Position numbers and translations under genes: made by a program. From the NCBI GenBank assembly GCA_026692845.1, contig JAPLNM010000018.1:1-49037 (forward strand): 49,037 bases of DNA. Direction: 5' to 3'. The stretch comes from Planctomycetota bacterium (GTDB lineage Bacteria; Planctomycetota; Planctomycetia; Pirellulales; Pirellulaceae). Under the pieces are notes generated by a model. That model was not told the DNA's origin, did no database searches, and saw only the letters and a list, made by a program, of their open reading frames with translations. Shown here one piece after another: positions 41,532 through 49,037 of the stretch (position 1 is the first letter of the stretch; every line of letters starts with the position of its first letter).

Positions 41532-42977
41532 ATGCACCCTCGGCACCCGCTCCATAGACTTGCCTCGCGACGCGACCTGCTCCGCTCCTCCGGGATGGGA
41601 TTGGGGATGCTCGGTCTAGCTCCGTTTCTCGACGAAATCTCTCAAGGGCCTCTTGCCCTAGGTCAAGAGCCACCAGTGCAAGAGCCCCAAGACATTCACG
41701 CGTCGGGCAATTCGCTCCGCGCTCGGGCTCCCCACTTTGCGCCGAAAGCCAAACGGATGGTCCATTTCTTCCTCAACGGAGGACCTTCCCACGTCGATAC
41801 CTTCGACCCAAAACCCAAACTCAAGGAGTATGCAGGCAAGCCCCTGCCGACGAGCTACCTTACCGAACGCCGCACCGGCGGAGCGCTGCCGAGTCCCTTT
41901 GCCTTCAAAAAGTATGGACAAAGCGGACTGGAGATCAGCGAGCTATTCGAAAAAACCGCCGCCCACGCCGACAACATCGCGGTGATTCGATCCATGGTCG
42001 CCCAAGTCCCCAACCACGAGCCCTCACTGATGCTCATGAACTGCGGCGACTCGGTGCAGTCTCGCCCGAGCCTCGGCTCGTGGCTGATGTACGGCCTAGG
42101 TACCGAAAACCAGAACTTGCCCGGCTTCCTTGCGATGTGTCCAGGCGGCTATCCGATCAAAGACACCGCAAACTGGCAAAGCGGGTTTCTCCCGGGTGCG
42201 TTCCAAGGAACCTTTGTCGACCCAAAGGGCTCTGATGTGGAAAAACTCATCGAGAATATCCGAAGTCCCCACGCCAATAGCGATGCCCAAGCCCGCCAAC
42301 TGAAATTGCTCAGACAACTGGCCATGCAAAATGCCGCTACCTCGGCCGACTCGCGACTCGAATCGCGGATCGAGTCCTTTGAACTCGCCTTCCGGATGCA
42401 GACCCAAGCCTCCGATGCATTCGATGTCTCGAAGGAACCCAAAGAGATCCGCGAGCTCTACGGCGATACGGTCCATGGACGCCAAACCCTCATGGCGCGA
42501 CGACTCCTCGAGCGAGGCGTGCGGTACGTGCAACTTTGGCACGGGGCCGGTCAACCTTGGGACCACCACGGCGATATCGAAAAAAACCTCCGCACCAACT
42601 GTGGCGAAATCGATCAACCCATCTCTGCGTTCCTGACCGACCTGAAGCGTCTGGGCATGCTCGACGATACCCTGGTGCTCTGGGGAGGCGAGTTCGGTCG
42701 CACTCCGGTTTCCGAAGGTGGCTCGGGGCGAGATCACAACCACTGGGGCTTCTCCGTATGGCTCGCCGGTGGCGGAATTCGCGGCGGAACGGTCCACGGA
42801 GCGACCGATGAGTTCGGCTTCCGAGCCCAAGAATCCCCCACGAGTGTCCATGACCTCCATGCGACGATCCTGCACCTGATGGGCTTCGATCACGAGAAAC
42901 TGACTTACCGGTACGCCGGCCGAGACTTTCGACTCACCGATGTTCACGGCCGAATCGTCCGCGAGATACTCGCCTGA
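41532..42977 (+). CDS. DUF1501 protein with twin-arginine signal (pair 2)
   Basis: This 481-residue protein begins LASRRDLLRSSGMGLGMLGL, a Tat-type signal. The body matches DUF1501: KRMVHFFLNGGPSHVDTFDP, the DNIAVIRSM strand, RGVRYVQLWHGAGQPWDHHG, LDDTLVLWGGEFGRTPVSEG and HDLHATILHLMGFDHEKLTY. The GEFGRTP and HDLHATILHL motifs are those of the sulfatase-like superfamily and may include metal ligands. The ATG at 41532 gives the RR signal; an upstream start at 41484 would overlap the PSCyt gene. It forms an operon with that gene and overlaps the convergent fliJ gene by 34 nt. Confidence 0.9.
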   Translation: MHPRHPLHRLASRRDLLRSSGMGLGMLGLAPFLDEISQGPLALGQEPPVQEPQDIHASGNSLRARAPHFAPKAKRMVHFFLNGGPSHVDTFDPKPKLKEYAGKPLPTSYLTERRTGGALPSPFAFKKYGQSGLEISELFEKTAAHADNIAVIRSMVAQVPNHEPSLMLMNCGDSVQSRPSLGSWLMYGLGTENQNLPGFLAMCPGGYPIKDTANWQSGFLPGAFQGTFVDPKGSDVEKLIENIRSPHANSDAQARQLKLLRQLAMQNAATSADSRLESRIESFELAFRMQTQASDAFDVSKEPKEIRELYGDTVHGRQTLMARRLLERGVRYVQLWHGAGQPWDHHGDIEKNLRTNCGEIDQPISAFLTDLKRLGMLDDTLVLWGGEFGRTPVSEGGSGRDHNHWGFSVWLAGGGIRGGTVHGATDEFGFRAQESPTSVHDLHATILHLMGFDHEKLTYRYAGRDFRLTDVHGRIVREILA

Positions 42978-43396
42978 ACCCCGCTCCATTCATCGAGAGA
43001 AGCTTGCTCGGCGGCCAATCGCTCAAGGCTCAGCGCCGATTCGGCATGCGCGATGAGCCTCTGGACTTGCTTGAGCTCCTTTTCATGCTCCAAGAGGACG
43101 GCTCGTTCCTGCTCAAGCCGCACTTGAAGAACGTCCAATTGGTCGACAAGCGTCCGTTTTCGATCGAGCAAAACGCTCCGATAAAGCTCGTTCTCTCTCC
43201 ATTGCTGAAGCTTCACGAGCCCTGCTTGCAAAGCCTTGCGAGCTTGGCTCCATTGGGAAATCGATTCGCTCAACGCGTCGATTCGCTCGACAAGAAATTG
43301 GATTTCCTGCTGGGTACTCTGGACCAAGGCCACCGACTGATCGCGCTGCCATCGGCGAATCTTGAGCAAACCGGAATGTGGATTTTCACGCGGCAT
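42944..43396 (-). CDS. fliJ: Flagellar export chaperone FliJ-like coiled-coil protein
   Basis: This 150-residue protein is helical almost throughout, with heptad-rich segments (QQEIQFLVERIDALSESISQ, then VDQLDVLQVRLEQERAVLLE). FliJ forms an antiparallel coiled coil that inserts into the FliI hexamer and FlhA ring, recycling chaperones. The sequence of FliJ is poorly conserved; the assignment rests on its length, coiled-coil character and position 14 nt after fliI in a fliG-fliH-fliI order. Its 3' end overlaps the DUF1501 gene by 34 nt. Confidence 0.75.
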   Translation of the reverse strand: MPRENPHSGLLKIRRWQRDQSVALVQSTQQEIQFLVERIDALSESISQWSQARKALQAGLVKLQQWRENELYRSVLLDRKRTLVDQLDVLQVRLEQERAVLLEHEKELKQVQRLIAHAESALSLERLAAEQASLDEWSGVQASISRTIRP

Positions 43397-43410
43397 CGAT
43401 TGGAGTGTTT

Positions 43411-44787
43411 CTAGTTACCGACCAAGATCCGCAATCGCTCCCACGAATCCTCCGAGTCCATGATCGACTCGAGAGATTGCGCAAGAAATGCATCGATGTT
43501 CGGCTTGATCGCAATCGCTCGATCGATTTGAGGGTTTGAACCAAAACGGTAGGCCCCGATCTGAATCAGTTCGCGATGCTCATCGTAGATCGAAAGCCAC
43601 TTGCGAAGCTCGTTGGCCAGGGCGATTTGTCGCGCGTCGAGCAACTGTTGCTGCAGTCGGCTCAAACTGCGCAAGACATCGATCGCAGGATACTGCCCAC
43701 CATCGGCAAGCGACTTCGAAAGGACGATGTGCCCGTCGAGAAACCCTCGAACCGCATCGCTGATCGGTTCGTTGTTGTCGTCTCCTTCGACCAAAACCGT
43801 ATAGATCGCCGTGATCGACCCGCGAGCGCTGTTGCCAGCGCGTTCGACCAAGTGCGACAACGAAGAGAACACACTCGTCGGATAGCCCCGGGTCGTGGGG
43901 GCCTCGCCCGCAGCAAGTCCGATCTCGCGCTGGGCCGTGGCAAAGCGCGTCAACGAGTCCATCAGAAGCAGAACCGATTTGCCTTGATCCCGAAGCGACT
44001 CGGCGATCGCCGTGGCCGTTTTGGCCGCAAGGATCCGTCTGGATGCCGATTGGTCGCTCGTAGCGACAACCGTAATCGATCGGGCTTGGCCCTCGGCGCC
44101 TAAGTCGTTCTCCAAAAAATCTCGGACTTCCCTGCCCCGCTCCCCAATCAATCCGATAACCACATAGTCCGCCTGCGTCCCTCGAGCAAGCATCCCGAGC
44201 AGTGTGCTCTTGCCCACTCCGGCAGCCGAAAAGATACCTACACGCTGGCCCTGGCCAATGCTCAGGAGCGTATCGATCGCCCGAACACCTGTCGGCAATT
44301 CGGTACGGATCGGCTTTCTCGATAACGGGGACACCGGCGGAGCATCGCAAAAGACGCGCCTGCCAGTGCCCATCGATCCTGCGTGGTCGATCGGGGTTCC
44401 CGTTGCGTCCAAGACCCGACCGCATAACTCCTCGGAGACTTTGATCGATCGGCAAGATTGCACCAGCTCCACAGGATCCCCGGCACGGACTCCCTCGAGG
44501 GAATCCAAGGCTGCCAGCAGAGTCCTGCCCTTATCGAACCCGATGACCTCGGCCTCTAAATCGCTATGCCCTTGGCGCACGATCCGCGTTACGGCGCCGA
44601 TGGCCAAAGGCAATCCATCGACAGCGATGATTCCGCCCTGAAGCAAGCACACACGGCCCTGGACTCGGTAGGGGATAAACCGTTGGATCGCTCCGTTCCA
44701 ATCCGAGCTTTTCGCAAGTCTCGGGAGCCTCGATGCGATCGCCGTAGATGGTGATTGCAGCGGTGTTTGCAGTGGTGTTTGTGTCAC
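43411..44787 (-). CDS. fliI: Flagellum-specific ATP synthase FliI
   Basis: FliI is the hexameric ATPase that energises flagellar type III export. The 458-residue protein has the F1-beta-like core: Walker A in GIFSAAGVGKSTLLGMLARG (about 184-203), LIGERGREVRDFLENDLG, Walker B in KSVLLLMDSLTRFATAQREI, and GEAPTTRGYPTSVFSSLSHL. The start is GTG at 44787, exactly adjacent to the fliH stop (TAAGTG). The N-terminus carries a duplicated TPLQ encoded by a 12-bp tandem repeat. Proteins of non-flagellar type III systems are similar, but the fliG neighbour argues for a flagellum. Confidence 0.95.
   Translation of the reverse strand: MTQTPLQTPLQSPSTAIASRLPRLAKSSDWNGAIQRFIPYRVQGRVCLLQGGIIAVDGLPLAIGAVTRIVRQGHSDLEAEVIGFDKGRTLLAALDSLEGVRAGDPVELVQSCRSIKVSEELCGRVLDATGTPIDHAGSMGTGRRVFCDAPPVSPLSRKPIRTELPTGVRAIDTLLSIGQGQRVGIFSAAGVGKSTLLGMLARGTQADYVVIGLIGERGREVRDFLENDLGAEGQARSITVVATSDQSASRRILAAKTATAIAESLRDQGKSVLLLMDSLTRFATAQREIGLAAGEAPTTRGYPTSVFSSLSHLVERAGNSARGSITAIYTVLVEGDDNNEPISDAVRGFLDGHIVLSKSLADGGQYPAIDVLRSLSRLQQQLLDARQIALANELRKWLSIYDEHRELIQIGAYRFGSNPQIDRAIAIKPNIDAFLAQSLESIMDSEDSWERLRILVGN
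44755..44778. repeat. 12-bp tandem duplication at the fliI N-terminus
   Basis: ttgcagcggtgt is followed by ttgcagtggtgt, giving TPLQ TPLQ on the coding strand. Confidence 0.85.
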
Positions 44788-45453
44788 TTAGGCTAGTTCC
44801 TGCTCCAAGCGTTCGAGTTGCGTGCGGAGCGAACGATCCAGGGTCGTATCGGGAGTCTGCAAAACCACACTGCAGTCCTCCAAGTTAGGATCGTCGATGA
44901 TCTGGAATTCCATTCCTGGAGACAACCGTTCGATCAATGCCGGTAGGGCGTCGGAAAGCTTCATCGCATCGGCCGAACTGAGTTTGATCGTCATTCGTCG
45001 TTGGCTTTGAACCAACCGGACCATCTCTTCGATCCATTGAAGCAAGATCGTCGGATCGCTTTCGATCTGACGGACGAGCAATTTTTCAGAGATCTTGATC
45101 GCCAGCGAGACCGTCTCGTGCTGCCACTCGCGAAGCCATTGCTGGGTCGCGTTCTCGAGTGCCAAGCAGATCGAATCTACCCGGGCGACGATGTCCGAGA
45201 TTTGCTCGTGAACGAGGGTTTCAGAACGCTGCTTAGCCAGTTGATCGATCACGGCCCTTCCCTCCTCGACGGCCTCCCTGCGGGTGGTTTCCCGCAATTG
45301 ATGGCAATCCCGCTGGCACTGTTCGAGGATCGCACGGGCTTGAGCCATCAACGGCTCTGTAGGGCTTGCGATGGGTTCAGCGGTTTTCGCATTGGGTTCG
45401 GGACCAGCAGGTCTGGAACCAAAAAACGACTTGGGTTTGAGGATCGATGCCAT
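44788..45453 (-). CDS. fliH: Flagellar assembly protein FliH
   Basis: FliH regulates the FliI ATPase and docks it to the C-ring. The 221-residue protein has a disordered Pro-rich N-terminus and a long helix with charged heptads (QARAILEQCQRDCHQLRETT, then REAVEEGRAVIDQLAKQ). The C-terminal domain (SLAIKISEKLLVRQIESDPT, then EFQIIDDPNLEDCSVVLQTP) resembles V/F-ATPase stator subunits. The GxxxG-type helix repeats of many FliH proteins are not conspicuous here. It lies 62 nt after fliG and directly abuts fliI. Confidence 0.85.
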   Translation of the reverse strand: MASILKPKSFFGSRPAGPEPNAKTAEPIASPTEPLMAQARAILEQCQRDCHQLRETTRREAVEEGRAVIDQLAKQRSETLVHEQISDIVARVDSICLALENATQQWLREWQHETVSLAIKISEKLLVRQIESDPTILLQWIEEMVRLVQSQRRMTIKLSSADAMKLSDALPALIERLSPGMEFQIIDDPNLEDCSVVLQTPDTTLDRSLRTQLERLEQELA

Positions 45454-45515
45454 GCCGAATACTCTAGTCCTGGAAGAAAAGGGTCAAAGGGCTCTACGGT
45501 CGGATGGGTGTGCTG

Positions 45516-46712
45516 CTAGGCAGGGATCCGTAGCGAAGTCTCGGGCTGCAATTCATGGGCGGTCTGTTCCATACGGCTAGCGATCTCTCGCCAAACCTTT
45601 TCCTCGACGATCGGTACGGCAGCCAACTCGCGCCGAAGTCTTTTCAGAGCGTCTGGAGCAGTGAGCTTCTCGATTCGCAATCGCATCGCCTTGTTCGCTC
45701 CTGCGAGAAATCGCTTGACGTCGTCGATGCTATGGCTGTAAAAAACGCGGAGCAAATCCAAATCATCGAGGCTCAGGAGTTGATCGAGCAATTCCTCGCG
45801 CCCCGTTTTGCGACGCAGCGGAATCACAAATGCTGGCACCGAATCCAAAGACGCCGGTCCTAGGCTAGAAGGGTTAGCCGAGAGAGCAAACGTTGAGGGT
45901 TGTCCTTCTGGACTTGCGTTGACGTTGGACATCTCGGTCCGTTCGACACCCTCGAAAAAACTCAAGGTCGTCGACTCGTCGGATACCTTTAGCACCGCGA
46001 GCAACTCGCGAACCTTCTCGTCCCTCTGATCCTTGCTCTGATTTGCGATGCTGACTTCTTGCACTTGAGACTCGATCCCCGAGAGAACCTCGCTGAGTAC
46101 CAATTCAGACGTCGGCGTTAACTTTGGGATCCAATCCAAGGCTTCCTTGGCCAGCCCGTGTTCGAGCCGTTGGACGATCGACTGACCAAGCCGACTAGGA
46201 ACATGCCTCAGGACCGTCGCAATGACGATGGGCCTTTGTTCACTCAATACGCTTGCAACGACCTCGATCGGCTGCGATTCAAGCAGGAGCGATCGTTCGG
46301 CTGAGTCTTTGGGCGGCAAACTGTGGGGTGCCTGCGGAACATCCACTGGCGTTTGCGCGAAATCCTGCGACGCTGAGACCTCTTGGAATTCGGAAATCCT
46401 TAGGGATTCGGGCTCAGGCTCCGACTCCATCAAGCCTTCGATCGTCTCCCAAGCCAAGCGGCGTTCTTGTTCCGAAACGTCCCCGAGATCTTCGATCTTG
46501 CGACGAACTTGAGTCGAAATCGATTCGGGCAAGCACTCGAGCAACAGCGCAGCATCCACCGTGTCCATTCCCTCGATGGCGATCGCAAGCAGGCGAATTC
46601 GATGTTCGGTCGAAGCTTCCATCAGCGACTTGCCGTCATGGCTCGTTGGGGGTTCGGATTCAAAAGATTCATCACGTATTTCATCGCTGCGTTTGTAGCG
46701 GAAATCCCCCAC
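45516..46712 (-). CDS. fliG: Divergent flagellar motor switch protein FliG
   Basis: This 398-residue protein matches FliG in outline. The N-terminal domain reads RIRLLAIAIEGMDTVDAALL. The middle domain reads VVASVLSEQRPIVIATVLRH, where the canonical EHPQ is EQRP. The C-terminal torque domain includes LDQLLSLDDLDLLRVFYSHS and LRIEKLTAPDALKRLRREL. The charged DD and R of the torque helix appear kept (SLDDLDLLRVF). A long low-complexity linker (about 110-150) and another near 270-310 separate the domains. The start is GTG at 46712, or possibly ATG at 46622 (MEASTEHRIRL). It is the first gene of the fliGHIJ cluster. Confidence 0.8.
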   Translation of the reverse strand: MGDFRYKRSDEIRDESFESEPPTSHDGKSLMEASTEHRIRLLAIAIEGMDTVDAALLLECLPESISTQVRRKIEDLGDVSEQERRLAWETIEGLMESEPEPESLRISEFQEVSASQDFAQTPVDVPQAPHSLPPKDSAERSLLLESQPIEVVASVLSEQRPIVIATVLRHVPSRLGQSIVQRLEHGLAKEALDWIPKLTPTSELVLSEVLSGIESQVQEVSIANQSKDQRDEKVRELLAVLKVSDESTTLSFFEGVERTEMSNVNASPEGQPSTFALSANPSSLGPASLDSVPAFVIPLRRKTGREELLDQLLSLDDLDLLRVFYSHSIDDVKRFLAGANKAMRLRIEKLTAPDALKRLRRELAAVPIVEEKVWREIASRMEQTAHELQPETSLRIPA

Positions 46713-46774
46713 GAAACGCTAGAGCGAATCTTGTTATGCTAGCTTTGAGTCTTGATCTGTGCGGGTCCTCTAGG

Positions 46775-46804
46775 CGGTTCTCCTGCATGCGGTCCTCCTG
46801 CATG
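46775..46804. repeat. 15-bp tandem duplication upstream of the OmpA-like gene
   Basis: cggttctcctgcatg is followed by cggtcctcctgcatg in the 144-nt divergent region between fliG and the OmpA-like lipoprotein gene. It could affect spacing of regulatory elements. Confidence 0.88.
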
Positions 46805-46856
46805 CGGTGGGCGGATTGGGGTTGCGAAAGGGTCGGCTTTGTTGCTATGCCACTGC

Positions 46857-48119
46857 ATGGCAAAAAACCAGAACGATGCACAACGAGCCGAGACCAGCCG
46901 GGCCCTTGATGGCTGTCGGGTTGGTCTTGCGTTTTTTCCAGCCTTGCACGTGCTGACTTTGTCTGGGTTGGTTTGCTTCTTTGGCCTGCTCGGCTGCCAG
47001 AAAAGTCAACCTTATTTGCTTGGAACTGCGCCGAGCTACCTACGTCCTTATAGCCCAGGCGCACCGCTGATCCTACCGGAGGGCGCACCGGTGGCTCAGA
47101 ATGGAGCTACGAGCCCCGCGCCCGTGGGGATGACACTGCCTTCGGTTGCATCCTCGTCGCCGTATTCCGCATCGCAGTCGACAGCACCACCATCTGCGGC
47201 CCCGGCGTCGATCGCATCGGCTTTTGGGTTCCCGAGTGGGTCTACAAATCCAACGAGCGACCCGGCTGGCTTTGGCTACGCAGCCCAGATTTCCGAGTTA
47301 GAGCGCAGAGCCAAGCTGCTTGACGAGAACAATCGCCAGCTTCACAGCCAGCTTGCTCAATCCCAGCAGCAAGTTCAAACCTACCGAGAGCGATCCGACC
47401 TGATGCAACAGCAGCTCGGGGATATGTCCGCACAGTTGCAACAAGCGCGGATTGCCGCGACGCGTCCAGCACCTTCGAATCCGACAATCGCAGGTCCGCC
47501 GACGTTACCCGGAGTCGGCTCCATGGCGACCACACGCCCTGCCCCAGCACCAACGAAGTACCCGTCCCAAACGCAGTACCCGGCTCAAACTCAAAACCTG
47601 GCCCAAACGCAAAACCCATCGCAACGCAGCGGTGCTCGACTCACGGCCAACACCAGTCGCCCCCCTGGATCGGGCAGTCCTTCTTCGATCGAACCGCTTC
47701 GTTCCTTGGGCTATCCGGTCGAAACCAACGGATCGAGCTTGCGCGTTCGCATACCGGCCGACCAGTTGTTCCAACCCGGTAGTTCGCAATGGACGGCCAG
47801 TGCAGGTTCTCTGTTGGAGCGAGTCAGCAATGCCCTTCGCACAGCGTCGCCCAACGCACAGCTTTTAATCGACAGCTACACCGATAATTCGACGTCGAAC
47901 CTCGCGACGGCAAGCAGCGCCGAGCAACTGACCTCCCAGCAAGCCGATTCGGTGATGCGATATTTCGTGTCGCGTGGTGGTTGGAATTCCAGCGGCGTGA
48001 CGATCCGCTCGAACGGTTCGGATGGACCGCTGATGGATAACCAGTCCCCGAGCGGTCGAGCCGCCAACCGACGCATCGAATTCCTCCTCAACGAGCCGCT
48101 CGCGAATGCGGATCGCTAA
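46857..48119 (+). CDS. OmpA-type lipoprotein (peptidoglycan-binding C-terminus)
   Basis: This protein of about 420 residues has a hydrophobic N-terminal segment ending in a lipobox (FFGLLGCQKS, C47). A Pro/Ser/Ala-rich low-complexity region follows, then a coiled coil (ISELERRAKLLDENNRQLHS, then QLAQSQQQVQTYRERSDLMQ). A degenerate YPSQTQ/YPAQTQ/NLAQTQ/NPSQ repeat comes next. The C-terminal OmpA domain includes SLRVRIPADQLFQPGSSQWT, LLIDSYTDN and QSPSGRAANRRIEFLL. It should sit in the outer or inner membrane and bind peptidoglycan. It is divergent from fliG, so a MotB-like or cell-wall role near the flagellum is possible but unproven. The ATG at 46857 was chosen to give the lipobox signal. Confidence 0.82.
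   Translation: MAKNQNDAQRAETSRALDGCRVGLAFFPALHVLTLSGLVCFFGLLGCQKSQPYLLGTAPSYLRPYSPGAPLILPEGAPVAQNGATSPAPVGMTLPSVASSSPYSASQSTAPPSAAPASIASAFGFPSGSTNPTSDPAGFGYAAQISELERRAKLLDENNRQLHSQLAQSQQQVQTYRERSDLMQQQLGDMSAQLQQARIAATRPAPSNPTIAGPPTLPGVGSMATTRPAPAPTKYPSQTQYPAQTQNLAQTQNPSQRSGARLTANTSRPPGSGSPSSIEPLRSLGYPVETNGSSLRVRIPADQLFQPGSSQWTASAGSLLERVSNALRTASPNAQLLIDSYTDNSTSNLATASSAEQLTSQQADSVMRYFVSRGGWNSSGVTIRSNGSDGPLMDNQSPSGRAANRRIEFLLNEPLANADR
47558..47617. repeat. Degenerate 15-bp repeat in the OmpA-like gene
   Basis: Successive units encode YPSQT, QYPAQT, QNLAQT and QNPSQ-like pentapeptides or hexapeptides in a linker. Copies differ more than in the other tandem repeats here, suggesting an older array. 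Confidence 0.65.
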
Positions 48120-48933
48120 CCTTGCGAACTTCCCCATGGAATCCAAAAAACCCGAGATCGATGCCCCGGCGTCGAAAATGCTAGGCAAACTGCAAGGCAA
48201 AGCGGACGAACAGGCCTACGATTACGATGTCGTATCGATCGGCGAGACGATGCTCCGCTTCTCCCCACCGATTCCCCTGCGGCTTGAACAGGCCAACGTG
48301 ATGGAATTGCATATCGGTGGAAGCGAATCGAACACGCTCGTCGGATTGTCCCGACTCGGGGCCAAAACATGCTGGATCTCCAGACTCCCGGACCATAGCT
48401 TGGGACAACAAGTCGCACGGCTCATCGCCATGCACGGTGTCGAAACATCGCATGTGGTTTGGACCTCCGAGGACCGATTGGGTGTTTACTTCTACGAGCC
48501 TGCATGTTTCCCGAGATCAGGGGAGGTCATTTACGATCGCAAGGATTCCGCATTTACAAAATTCACCTATCAGCAGATTCCTTGTCATCCTCTCGAATCC
48601 TGCCGTTGGTTTCATGCCACTGGGATTTCGCTGGCATTGAATCCTACGGTTCGCACGACCATGGAATTCGCTCGAGATTATGCGCGCAGGCATGGGGCAT
48701 GTGTCTCGTTTGATTTCAACTATCGGAGCAAGCTCTGGAGTATCGATCAAGCCCGAGTCGGATGCTTACCCTGGGTCGAATCCTCCGATTTGGTTTTTTT
48801 TGCTAAGCGCGATGCGATCGCGTTTCTGGAGCTCTCGGCGGATACAAGCGACCAGGATGTCGTCGAAGCCCTTGCGAAACTTCGCGGGGGGAAATGCTCG
48901 GTCGTTACGCTTGGCCAGCAATCTCATCGATGA
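48106..48933 (+). CDS. PfkB-family sugar kinase, C-terminally truncated
   Basis: This protein of about 275 residues resembles 2-keto-3-deoxygluconate kinase and other ribokinase-like enzymes. It has [67 protein letters not shown] and SVVTLGQQ. The frame then ends at SHR-stop. The expected last 80-100 residues, including the GAGD catalytic-base and anion-hole motif, are missing. A start at ATG 48136 would remove the overlap with the upstream stop and is equally likely. The downstream 104 nt do not restore the motif in any frame, so the gene looks broken or is truncated by an insertion beginning near 48925. Sequencing error is possible. Confidence 0.75.
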   Translation: MRIANLANFPMESKKPEIDAPASKMLGKLQGKADEQAYDYDVVSIGETMLRFSPPIPLRLEQANVMELHIGGSESNTLVGLSRLGAKTCWISRLPDHSLGQQVARLIAMHGVETSHVVWTSEDRLGVYFYEPACFPRSGEVIYDRKDSAFTKFTYQQIPCHPLESCRWFHATGISLALNPTVRTTMEFARDYARRHGACVSFDFNYRSKLWSIDQARVGCLPWVESSDLVFFAKRDAIAFLELSADTSDQDVVEALAKLRGGKCSVVTLGQQSHR

Positions 48934-49037
48934 CTACCTGACTCACGAGTGCGCCCAACGTGTCAAAGACGGCCTGTGCCCACGGCGACATCTTCTCGCC
49001 CTCGCTACCAGGACGGCAGCCAAGCTCTTGCCCGCCG
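48905..49037 (-). CDS. Unidentified open frame entering from the right edge
   Basis: On the minus strand a frame with no start inside the window runs from the right edge to a TAA at 48905-48907. It includes [20 protein letters not shown]. It is antisense to the end of the broken PfkB gene. It may be the C-terminus of a gene, perhaps on an element that interrupted pfkB, or an artefact. I do not recognise a family. Confidence 0.3.
   Translation of the reverse strand, partial: GGQELGCRPGSEGEKMSPWAQAVFDTLGALVSQVVIDEIAGQA

Overview
The window looks like a chromosomal piece of a planctomycete, most likely from the Pirellulales. It carries two copies of the planctomycete pairing of a PSCyt1/DUF1549/DUF1553 cytochrome-like protein with a twin-arginine DUF1501 protein. 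It also has the futalosine menaquinone genes mqnA and mqnC, an fhcC gene of the tetrahydromethanopterin C1 pathway, an HpnC/HpnD/HpnE squalene set and a divergent flagellar fliGHIJ cluster. Genes are tightly packed: several starts and stops overlap, convergent genes overlap at their 3' ends, and Shine-Dalgarno sequences are mostly weak. No tRNA, 5S/16S/23S rRNA or CRISPR array was seen.

Layout. 1-640: decayed mobile DNA (an IS1380 transposase N-terminus and a recombinase-like fragment). 642-6750 (minus): tetR, membrane-fusion protein, RND pump, rsmE, with palindromic half sites directly in front of tetR. 6951-12098 (plus): a secreted TraB/GumN-like protein, GTPase der with a very long acidic repeat tail, a beta-hydroxyacid dehydrogenase, and a small membrane-anchored protein coupled to an HTTM protein. 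12095-16621 (minus): a DUF2834 membrane protein and the first DUF1501/PSCyt pair. 16768-17097: a P-II protein. 17330-20471 (plus): a ketoacyl-ACP-synthase-III-like enzyme, mqnA, mqnC. 20500-21846 (minus): hisS. 22427-26513 (plus): a ribbon-helix-helix protein, RNase P RNA, a CPBP protease, a DOMON/CBM9-like protein, fhcC and nadD, the last four overlapping or nearly so. 26474-29856 (minus): hpnC and a fused hpnD-hpnE. 30006-32721: ispH, map (minus) and a TruC-type pseudouridine synthase. 32778-38290: an accessory-looking stretch with a Pit permease, a rhodanese, an ArsR regulator, a frameshifted membrane gene, a DUF3592 protein, a long hairpin and a zinc-ribbon membrane protein. 38600-42977 (plus): the second PSCyt/DUF1501 pair. 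42944-46712 (minus): fliG, fliH, fliI, fliJ. 46857-48933 (plus): an OmpA-type lipoprotein and a PfkB sugar kinase lacking its C-terminus near the window edge.

How genes work together. IspH supplies isoprenoid precursors next to the squalene-forming HpnC/HpnDE. MqnA and MqnC are steps 1 and 4 of futalosine menaquinone synthesis. TetR, MFP and RND form a self-regulated efflux operon. FliG-FliH-FliI-FliJ are the rotor and export-ATPase parts of a flagellum. Pit, rhodanese and ArsR look like a regulated anion/sulfur module.

The most unusual signal crosses gene boundaries. At least a dozen short tandem duplications (8-18 bp units, often 15 bp, usually in frame) sit at protein termini, signal peptides, linkers and gene junctions throughout the window. 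The acidic tail of Der is the extreme case.
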